11,521 bases of DNA from AR5 sp041499965 (GTDB lineage: Bacteria > Methylomirabilota > Methylomirabilia > Rokubacteriales > CSP1-6): NCBI GenBank assembly GCA_041499965.1, contig JBGQLG010000172.1, forward strand, positions 1 to 11,521, written 5' to 3'. This document shows, piece by piece, positions 6,716 through 11,521 of this stretch. Every line of letters starts with the position of its first letter. Position 1 is the first letter of the stretch. The position numbers and the translations under genes were made by a program. The notes under the pieces were generated by a model that did not search any database, had not been told where the DNA came from, and saw only the letters and a list, made by a program, of their open reading frames with translations.

Positions 6716-7876
6716 ATGAGCCTCCCCCTTGCGCCCTACACCGTCATCGACCTCACGCGCGCCCGCTCCGGCCCCACCTGCGTCCGCCAGCTCGCGGAGA
6801 TGGGGGCCAAGGTCATCAAGGTCGAGTCGCGCGAGCAGGACGACTTCACGCGCGACGAGTTCGACTTCCAGAACCTGCACCGCAACAAGCGCTCGATGAC
6901 GCTCGACCTCAAGCATCCCAAGGGCGTCGAGGTCCTCAAGAAACTCGTCGCCAAGGCCGACGTCATCGTCGAGAACTTCCGCCCCGACGTGAAGACCCGC
7001 CTCGGCATCGACTACGAGGCGCTCAGCAAGGTCAACCCGCGGCTGGTCTACGCCAGCATCTCGGGCTTCGGCCAGTCCGGGCCGTACCGTGACCGTCCCG
7101 GCTACGACCAGATCGCCCAGGGCCTCGGCGGGCTGATGTCCATCACCGGGCTGCCCGGCCAGGGCCCCGTGCGGGTCGGCATCCCCGTCGCCGATCTCAC
7201 CGCGGGCATGTTCCTGGCCCACGGCGTGCTCGTCGCACTGCTCGAGCGCGAGCGCTCGGGCCAGGGCCAGTGGGTGCACACGTCCCTACTGGAGGCGATG
7301 GTGCGCATGCTCGACTTCCAGACCACGCGCTGGCTCATCGGCAAGGAGATCCCGCCGCAGGCCGGCAACGATCATCCGACGGGCATCCCGACCGGCGTCT
7401 TCAAGACCGCCGACGGCCACATGAACATCGCCGCCTCCGGCCAGCACATGTACCGCCGCCTGTGCGAGGCGCTCGACGTCAGGCCCCTCATCGACGACGC
7501 GCGCTTCAAGACGCCGCAGGACCGCTCGAAGAACCGCCTGGCCTGCAACGCCGAGCTGGAGAAGGCCACGGTCACCAGGACCAGCGCGGAGTGGGTCGAC
7601 ATCCTCAACAAGGCCGGTGTGCCGTGCGGCCCCATCCTCAACGTGAAGGAAGTCTTCGAGGACGAGCAGATCCGCCACCTGAAGCTGGCGACGAAGATCG
7701 AGCACCCGCGACTGGGTGAGCAGACCGTGCAGAACCTGCCGGTGACGCTGTCGCGCACGCCTGGCGCCGTGGTCAGCGCCTCGCCCGATCTCGGCGAGCA
7801 CACCGACCAGGTGCTGGGCGAGCTGGGCTACGGCAAGGACGATATCGCGGCGCTGCACCGCGATGGGGCGGTATGA
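6716..7876 (+). CDS. CaiB/BaiF family III CoA-transferase
   Basis: A 386-aa cytoplasmic CoA-transferase that moves CoA between carboxylic acids through an aspartyl-CoA thioester. The catalytic Asp is most likely D160 in VGIPVADLTAGMFLAHGV, the usual place. Other marks are VIDLTRARSGP near the start, GAKVIKVES at 30-38, RNKRSMTLDLKHPKG (56-70), ADVIVENFRP (81-90), SISGFGQSGPYRDRPGYDQI and the glycine loop QGLGGLMSITG. The second domain carries the NHPTGIPTGVF region. Length is slightly under the ~400 aa norm, with no missing block. I chose ATG 6716 because upstream codons run into the preceding permease gene and carry no family sequence. Acid substrate is not readable. Its last bases overlap the repeat-protein start (ATGA). 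Confidence 0.93.
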   Translation: MSLPLAPYTVIDLTRARSGPTCVRQLAEMGAKVIKVESREQDDFTRDEFDFQNLHRNKRSMTLDLKHPKGVEVLKKLVAKADVIVENFRPDVKTRLGIDYEALSKVNPRLVYASISGFGQSGPYRDRPGYDQIAQGLGGLMSITGLPGQGPVRVGIPVADLTAGMFLAHGVLVALLERERSGQGQWVHTSLLEAMVRMLDFQTTRWLIGKEIPPQAGNDHPTGIPTGVFKTADGHMNIAASGQHMYRRLCEALDVRPLIDDARFKTPQDRSKNRLACNAELEKATVTRTSAEWVDILNKAGVPCGPILNVKEVFEDEQIRHLKLATKIEHPRLGEQTVQNLPVTLSRTPGAVVSASPDLGEHTDQVLGELGYGKDDIAALHRDGAV

Positions 7877-8280
7877 GCGCCATGACGAACCCGAGAGCGA
7901 CGCGCGTTTCGGTGATCGCCGTGCTCGCCGCCAGCGCGCTCTTCACCACGGTACCCGCGCTTGCCCAGAACTGGCCGCCGCCACCGCAGACCGTCCCGAG
8001 CATCGGGCTGCGCACCCCCCAGGGGAATCCGGCCACTGTTCCGAGCATCGGGCTCTCGACACCGCGCCCGTACGAAGTGCCCAGCATCGGCCTTCGGACT
8101 CCGCAGCCCTACGCGCCGGCCACCGCCCCCAGCATCGGCCCGTCGACGCCGCCGGCGTACGAGGTGCCGAGCATCGGGATCGGCAGCACACAGGCCAACC
8201 CCCCGCTCACCGTCCCCAGCATCGGGCCGTCGACGCCGTCCCCGTTCGAGGTCCCCAGCATCGGGGTGAAGAACCCGTAG
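7873..8280 (+). CDS. exported PSIG-repeat protein of unknown function
   Basis: A 135-aa protein I do not recognise. Residues 1-31 look like a signal peptide (basic TNPRATR, hydrophobic VSVIAVLAASALF, then ALA before Gln 32). The mature ~104 residues are about 26% Pro, with no Cys, Met, His or Asp, one Trp and little charge. They hold seven PSIG motifs at 41, 56, 69, 85, 98, 114 and 127 (first residue of [VA]PSIG). Spacing alternates 15,13,16,13,16,13, so the real unit is a 28-29-residue pair. Long half-units end in T; short ones read SIG..STP..[YF]E. The last copy stops as VPSIGVKNP. The ATG at 7873 overlaps the CoA-transferase TGA (ATGA); an ATG at 7882 is an alternative. Probably an extended, disordered periplasmic, envelope or secreted protein. 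No transmembrane anchor other than the signal, and no LPXTG. Confidence 0.8.
   Translation: MSAMTNPRATRVSVIAVLAASALFTTVPALAQNWPPPPQTVPSIGLRTPQGNPATVPSIGLSTPRPYEVPSIGLRTPQPYAPATAPSIGPSTPPAYEVPSIGIGSTQANPPLTVPSIGPSTPSPFEVPSIGVKNP
7996..8268 (+). repeat. seven in-frame PSIG coding repeats, alternating 39 nt and 45-48 nt
   Basis: The core CC[CG]AGCATCGG occurs seven times, with AGC at 7999, 8044, 8083, 8131, 8170, 8218 and 8257. Steps are 45, 39, 48, 39, 48 and 39 nt, all multiples of three. Every copy uses AGC for Ser and ATC for Ile. In copies 1, 2 and 5 the core CCGAGCATCGG is also an interrupted palindrome. Tandem duplication of an 84-87-nt double unit followed by drift explains the pattern. 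Confidence 0.9.
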
Positions 8281-9501
8281 TCAGTCGGTCAGCGCGGCGT
8301 AGCTCAGCACGCGCAGCTCGCGGGCCAGCGGGTAGGACGACGAGGGCATGAGTTGCGTCATGAAGATGACGACGAGCCCCTCCGCGGGGTCCACCCAGAA
8401 CACGGTGCTCGCGGCGCCGCCCCAGGAGTACGCGCCGGGGCTCCCGGGAACGTGTGCCCGCGCTGGCGACTGCACGACCGAGAAACCCAGTCCGAAACCG
8501 AGGCCCGCGTAGGGCATCCCCGTGAACGCGCCCGGCAGCGCGAGCTGCGGGAGATCCTGCGCGCCCGGCAGGTGATTCAGCGTCATCAGCTCCACGGTCT
8601 TCCGCCCGAGCAGCCGCATGCCGTCCAGCTCACCGCCGTTCAGCAGCATCGCGGCGAAGCGCTGGTAGTCCAGCGCCGTCGACACCAGGCCGCCCCCGCC
8701 CGAGAGGAAGGTGGTCTGTCGATACTGGCTCCGCGCGGGGTCGTCGATCAGCTTCAGCCGGCCGTCGGCCTGCCGCTCGTAGTTGGCGGCGAAGCGTGGC
8801 GCCTGCTCGTCGCGGATGGTGAAGCCCGTGTCGGGCATCCCGAGCGGCCCGAGGACGTGCTCGGCCAGGTAGGCGTCGAGCCGCTGCCCGGAGATGACCT
8901 CGATGAGGTGGCCGATCACGTCGGTGGCGACGGAGTAGTTCCAGCGCGTGCCGGGCGAGAACTCGAGGGGCAGCTCGGCGAGGGCCGCGACCATGTCGGC
9001 CAGGGTGTAGTCGGCCCTCGTGCGGTCCGCCACGCCGAGCTTGCGGTAGGCGGCGTCCACATTGCTGCGCTCCATGAACCCGTAGGTCAGCCCCGAGGTG
9101 TGACTCAGCAGATCGCGGATCGTTATGGCCCGAGCGGCCGGCGTCGTGACGAACGCGGGGTGGTTGCCGCTCACGAAGACATCGAGGTTCTTCCACGACG
9201 GGATGAAGCGGTGCACCGGGTCCTCGAGCTGAAACCGGCCCTGCTCGTAGAGCATCATCAGCCCCACGCTCGTGATGGGCTTGGTCATGGAGTAGATGCG
9301 CCAGACCGCATCGGGCGTGACCGGCCGGCGTCGCTCGATCTCGAGGTGGCCGAGCCCCTCGCAGTAGGCCACCTTCCCCCGGCGCGCGATGAGCGTCAGG
9401 GTTCCGGCGAGCTGGCCGGCGTCGATGTAGCGCTGCCAGTGCTCGCCGATTCGCGCCAGGCGCGGCGACGACAGACCGACCTCTTCCGGCTTCACGAGCA
9501 T
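8281..9501 (-). CDS. serine hydrolase of the beta-lactamase/esterase family (class C fold)
   Basis: A 406-aa cytoplasmic protein without a signal peptide. The nucleophile motif SxxK is SMTK at residues 71-74 in the family phrase WRIYSMTKPITSVGLMMLYE. The second motif is Y189-S-V (WNYSV), the YxN-like site, and the third is the W360-G-G block in PGAYSWGGAASTVFWVD, where true beta-lactamases have KTG. HTSGLTYGF and LDAYLAEHVLGPLGMPDTGF also match. These variants point to an esterase or amidase (family VIII esterase/LovD-like) rather than drug resistance. The ATG at 9501 has GGGAGG 5 nt upstream on its strand; the in-frame opening further upstream (to 9729) overlaps the next gene and reads as low-complexity Arg/Gly/Pro. 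Its stop abuts the stop of the repeat protein. Substrate unknown. Confidence 0.92.
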   Translation of the reverse strand: MLVKPEEVGLSSPRLARIGEHWQRYIDAGQLAGTLTLIARRGKVAYCEGLGHLEIERRRPVTPDAVWRIYSMTKPITSVGLMMLYEQGRFQLEDPVHRFIPSWKNLDVFVSGNHPAFVTTPAARAITIRDLLSHTSGLTYGFMERSNVDAAYRKLGVADRTRADYTLADMVAALAELPLEFSPGTRWNYSVATDVIGHLIEVISGQRLDAYLAEHVLGPLGMPDTGFTIRDEQAPRFAANYERQADGRLKLIDDPARSQYRQTTFLSGGGGLVSTALDYQRFAAMLLNGGELDGMRLLGRKTVELMTLNHLPGAQDLPQLALPGAFTGMPYAGLGFGLGFSVVQSPARAHVPGSPGAYSWGGAASTVFWVDPAEGLVVIFMTQLMPSSSYPLARELRVLSYAALTD

Positions 9502-9506
9502 GCGGG

Positions 9507-9512
9507 CCTCCC
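9507..9512 (-). promoter_or_regulatory. Shine-Dalgarno GGGAGG for the serine hydrolase
   Basis: On the minus strand GGGAGG ends 5 nt before the ATG at 9501-9499. This fixes the start and rejects the 76-residue upstream extension. Confidence 0.8.
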
Positions 9513-9569
9513 CAGCCGCGGATCCGCCGAGCGGACCCGGGCGATTGCTTCGTCGAACAACCCCGCCAG

Positions 9570-9576
9570 AATCTAC
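9570..9576 (-). promoter_or_regulatory. candidate promoter for the serine hydrolase (GTAGATT -10, TTGGTG -35)
   Basis: The minus strand reads GTAGATT at 9576-9570; TTGGTG at 9599-9594 lies 18 bp upstream of TAGATT as a partial -35. A start near 9562 gives a leader of about 60 nt, which contains a GCGGATCCGC palindrome at 9518-9527. Confidence 0.4.
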
Positions 9577-9617
9577 TCCTGTCGCGGGCGCGGCACCAAC
9601 CGCTCCACGCAATCGTC

Positions 9618-9624
9618 GTAGACT
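9618..9624 (+). promoter_or_regulatory. candidate -10 box GTAGACT for the opine-dehydrogenase-like gene
   Basis: TAGACT at 9619-9624 is placed 46 nt before the GTG start; transcription near 9631 would leave a 40-nt leader that contains GAGGAGGAG. No -35 recognised. It is divergent from, and 41 nt away from, the hydrolase -10. Confidence 0.4.
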
Positions 9625-9653
9625 GCGCCGGGCGCCTCGCCCGTCGGACGCCC

Positions 9654-9662
9654 GAGGAGGAG
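9654..9662 (+). promoter_or_regulatory. Shine-Dalgarno GAGGAGGAG deciding a GTG start
   Basis: This strong site ends 8 nt before GTG 9671. It sets the start there although the frame is open back to 9500. Confidence 0.85.
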
Positions 9663-9670
9663 ATCCGCGC

Positions 9671-10792
9671 GTGGACCAGCAAGCAAGCCCGGGTACGGTG
9701 GCGATCATCGGCGCGGGCCTGGGTGGCATCGCGCTCGTCGCGAACCTGGGCCTTCAGGGCTACCGGCTTCGCCTGCACGATGTCGACGAGGCCCGCCTCG
9801 CGAAGGTGCGCGAGCGCGGCGGCCTGGACGTCGAGGGCCTGGTCCAGGGCTTCGCCCCCCTCGAGCTGGTGACGCCCCGGCTGGCCCCGGCCGTGGAGGG
9901 TGCCGACGTCATCATCGTGGTCACCGGCAGCCACTTCCACGCCGACGTCGCGCGCGGCCTGGCCGGGGTGGTGCGAGACGGCCAGACGATCCTGCTCATC
10001 CAGGGCGGTACCGGTGGCTCGCTCGTCGTCCGGCGCGAGCTGGCCGCGGCCGGCTGCCGCGAGGCGGTCGACGTGGCCGAGATGGACAACTACCCCTATT
10101 CGCTCGCCTGGCCGGAGCCCACGCGTGTGCGGATGACCATCGTCAAGCGCTTCCTGCAAATCGCCACCCTGCCCGCACGGCGCATTGACGCGGTCTTCGC
10201 CCGGCTCGGTCCGGCGTTTCCCCACGCGGTCGCCGCGCCGAGCATCCTGACCACCGGGCTGACCAACATGAACGCGACGCTCCACGTCGCGAACATGGTG
10301 GGCAACATCGGGCGCCTCGAGGGCGGCGGCAACGCCTATCGCTTCTACGCCGAGGGCTACACGCCGAGCCTGGTGACGCTGCTGGAGGCGCTCGACGCCG
10401 AGCGCCTCGCCGTCGCCAAGGCGTTCGGCGTGCAGGTGCCTGGCATCCACCAGTGGCTGCTGCAGACCTACGGGCTCGGCGGCGACTCCCTGCGCGAGAC
10501 CTTCCACCGGCTGACGCATGCGCCGACCGGCCCGTACCAGTGGACGCCGACGCCGCCGTCGCTCCAGCACAAGTACGTCGTGGAGGACGTGCCCTGCGGA
10601 CTCGTCGCGATGTCGAGCCTGGGCCGAGCCGCCGGCGTGGGCACGCCGGTGATCGACGGCCTCATCGCGCTCACCTCCGCGATGCTGCGCCGGGACTTCC
10701 GCGCCGAGGGGCGCAACCTCGGTCGGCTGGGACTGGGCGGAAAGAGCGTGGCCGAGATCCGCACGATCGTGGAGACCGGCCCCACCCCCTGA
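9671..10792 (+). CDS. opine (octopine/nopaline) dehydrogenase-family oxidoreductase
   Basis: A 373-aa soluble NAD(P)-dependent enzyme from GTG 9671. The Rossmann motif GxGxxG is G14-A-G-L-G-G19 in VAIIGAGLGGIALVANL. The second strand ends LRLHDVDEARL, where an Asp suits NAD(H). Further N-domain blocks are GADVIIVVTGSHFHADVA and GQTILLIQGGTGGSLVVRRE. After the AEMDNYPYSLAWPEP turn the C-terminal helical domain carries TNMNATLHVANMVGN (Asn and His likely near the active site), QTYGLGGDSLRET, and KYVVEDVPCGLVAMSSLGRA with GVGTPVID, typical of octopine dehydrogenases. The family reductively condenses an amino acid with a keto acid, or the reverse. A ketopantoate-reductase-like role is the alternative. 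Substrate pair unknown. It is divergent from the esterase gene. Confidence 0.88.
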   Translation: MDQQASPGTVAIIGAGLGGIALVANLGLQGYRLRLHDVDEARLAKVRERGGLDVEGLVQGFAPLELVTPRLAPAVEGADVIIVVTGSHFHADVARGLAGVVRDGQTILLIQGGTGGSLVVRRELAAAGCREAVDVAEMDNYPYSLAWPEPTRVRMTIVKRFLQIATLPARRIDAVFARLGPAFPHAVAAPSILTTGLTNMNATLHVANMVGNIGRLEGGGNAYRFYAEGYTPSLVTLLEALDAERLAVAKAFGVQVPGIHQWLLQTYGLGGDSLRETFHRLTHAPTGPYQWTPTPPSLQHKYVVEDVPCGLVAMSSLGRAAGVGTPVIDGLIALTSAMLRRDFRAEGRNLGRLGLGGKSVAEIRTIVETGPTP

Positions 10793-10869
10793 GGAGGAGG
10801 TGAGGGCCGTCCCGGTCAGTCTCCTAGCACGGGTGGACGTGTCGTACGGGTGGGAGCGCCGATGAAGCC

Positions 10870-10973
10870 CTACAGCTCCTTGTGGAGCTCGACCGTGTGC
10901 GCCGCGCTGACCTGCGCGTCGAGGGCGCGCTGGTTGCGTACCCGGCCGTGGATCTGAGACACGCCACAGGCGA
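10870..10973 (-). pseudogene. possible small ORF or frameshifted tail of the 59-aa gene
   Basis: In the minus frame ending at the TAG 10872-10870 the peptide reads ...GLIACGVSQIHGRVRNQR, then ALDAQVSAAHTVELHKEL. From a GTG at 10962 it is 30 residues, and 28 of 30 sense codons end in G or C, with second positions mixed, a coding-like pattern. There is no ATG and no clear ribosome-binding site. A -1 shift at the last Gly codon of the upstream 59-aa gene would fuse the two into about 94 residues. It could be a separate micro-protein, a decayed tail or a sequencing indel; the antisense strand is also open, with weaker third-position GC. Low confidence. Confidence 0.35.
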
Positions 10974-11153
10974 TCAGCCCGAAAAGGTCTTCGTTTCTCC
11001 TCCGTCGCCCGGGAATGTCGCGGTCACGGTCCAGAGGTTGTTCGGCTGCTTCTCCTTGTCGATCTTGTCCGGATTGTCCAGCCTGTAGAGAGCGATGACG
11101 GTCTCAACCTTGTTGTCGGGGATGTCGGTGACCTTGAACACACCACTCGGCAT
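10974..11153 (-). CDS. small hypothetical protein, 59 aa
   Basis: A 59-aa acidic/basic mixed protein with no family I can name: MPSGVFKVTDIPDNKVETVI, then ALYRLDNPDKIDKEKQPNNL and WTVTATFPGDGGETKTFSG. It has no signal peptide, membrane segment or Cys; the pattern suggests two short strands around a helix. The ATG at 11153 has AAGGAG (minus strand, 11167-11162) 8 nt upstream, and about 83% of codons end in G or C. It begins 18 nt after the stop of the next gene on the same strand, so they are likely one operon, and it lies in the same frame, with TGA then six codons between them. The end may be cut by a frameshift, since protein-like sequence resumes in the -1 frame past its TGA. Confidence 0.7.
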   Translation of the reverse strand: MPSGVFKVTDIPDNKVETVIALYRLDNPDKIDKEKQPNNLWTVTATFPGDGGETKTFSG

Positions 11154-11171
11154 GGCGTCGACTCCTTGGCG

Positions 11172-11521
11172 TCAGGGGATGGGAATCTCGCTGATGGCTC
11201 GCTCACGCAGTGGACGCAACTCCTGGTTCGTGACGAAATTGGCGATCGGCAACCCCGCTACGGGGCTCTTGTCCAGCCACTCCTTCAGCTTTTTGACGTT
11301 CGCGGCATCCGGAGTGTTGGTCGGTTTGCCGTCGGGCGGCCACACGAACTTTTGGATGGCGATGGCGGCCTTGTCCTCGCTGAAGGCGGTGATTCGGAAC
11401 TTGGCCAGCTTGTCCTCGGCCTGGTCGTTCTTCACCTTGGCGTCGGAGGCAGTCGCGATGATGGCACCCGGCAGCGATCCGGCGAAGTAGTACGCCTCCA
11501 GATCCGTCCGCGCCATCCACA
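11172..11521 (-). CDS. hypothetical protein, probably 5'-truncated by the window edge
   Basis: At least 114 residues on the minus strand, ending at TGA 11174-11172. The ATG at 11516 could be the start, but the frame stays open to the edge five bases later and no ribosome-binding site can be checked. It reads MARTDLEAYYFAGSLPGAII, then soluble mixed sequence (ATASDAKVKNDQAEDKLAKF, FVWPPDGKPTNTPDAANVKK, LKEWLDKSPVAGLPIANFVT) and ends ERAISEIPIP. There are no membrane helices or Cys and no domain I recognise. GC here is 146 of 240 bases over 11161-11400 (61%), below the rest of the window. It probably heads an operon with the 59-aa gene downstream. Confidence 0.7.
   Translation of the reverse strand, partial: WMARTDLEAYYFAGSLPGAIIATASDAKVKNDQAEDKLAKFRITAFSEDKAAIAIQKFVWPPDGKPTNTPDAANVKKLKEWLDKSPVAGLPIANFVTNQELRPLRERAISEIPIP

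Noticed and set aside
7996..8268. CRISPR array or DNA-binding iterons
   Set aside because: Cores are only 11 nt, spacing alternates in multiples of three, and the frame codes for an exported repeat protein.
8353..9621. Plus-strand open frame of 422 codons
   Set aside because: Antisense to the serine hydrolase, whose SxxK and WGG motifs are intact; no family features.
9502..9729. Extension of the serine hydrolase upstream of 9501
   Set aside because: It overlaps the start of the divergent gene, is Arg/Gly/Pro low-complexity and ignores the GGGAGG site before 9501.
8630..10570. Minus-strand open frame of 646 codons
   Set aside because: It runs antisense to the opine-dehydrogenase-like gene and in a wrong frame across the hydrolase; Arg-rich low-complexity product without motifs.
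10829..10853. 8-bp direct repeat ACGGGTGG, and hairpin AGCTCC-TTGT-GGAGCT at 10874-10889
   Set aside because: Too short to mean anything alone at this GC. The hairpin has no T-run and overlaps a likely coding end, so I do not call it a terminator.
10882..11088. Plus-strand 68-codon frame from GTG 10882
   Set aside because: It is antisense to the 59-aa gene and its possible tail. Third-position GC is lower than on the minus strand and no RBS fits.

Overview
This window is a piece of a GC-rich bacterial chromosome. GC is roughly two-thirds to 70% by eye, falling to about 61% at the right end. There are no phage, transposon, CRISPR or RNA genes. The gene set is ABC importers of two substrate classes, a family III CoA-transferase, a beta-lactamase-fold esterase and an opine-dehydrogenase-like enzyme. 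That fits an organotrophic soil or sediment bacterium such as Rokubacteria, NC10 or a proteobacterium. The sequence alone does not settle the taxon, and this placement is inference.

Layout, left to right. (1) Positions 1-89, minus: the first 29 residues of a D-2-hydroxyacid dehydrogenase running off the left edge, divergent from the next operon across a 91-bp control region with two inverted repeats. (2) 181-3264, plus: a family 1 (sugar-type) solute-binding protein and two MalF/MalG-type permeases. A strong GC hairpin lies just after the binding-protein stop, and the first permease has no ATG, GTG or TTG that would keep its first membrane helix. (3) 3310-6686, plus: a family 5 (peptide/nickel/opine type) binding protein and DppB/DppC-type permeases. 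Neither importer has an ATPase gene here. (4) 6716-8280, plus: a CaiB/BaiF CoA-transferase, apparently leaderless, overlapped by ATGA with a small exported protein built almost wholly of alternating PSIG repeats. (5) 8281-9501, minus: a serine hydrolase whose stop codon abuts the stop of the repeat protein. (6) 9671-10792, plus: an opine-dehydrogenase-like oxidoreductase, divergent from the hydrolase across a 169-bp promoter region. (7) 10870-11521, minus: short unfamiliar reading frames of lower GC, including a 59-aa protein and a possible frameshifted tail.

How the parts may work together (inference): two importers bring in a carbohydrate-like solute and a peptide- or opine-like solute, and downstream enzymes activate acids with CoA or oxidise imino/keto acid conjugates. 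A shared -10-like heptamer, GTAnAYT, lies upstream of four transcription units. The least explained item is the exported PSIG-repeat protein at 7873-8280, which is co-translated with the CoA-transferase.
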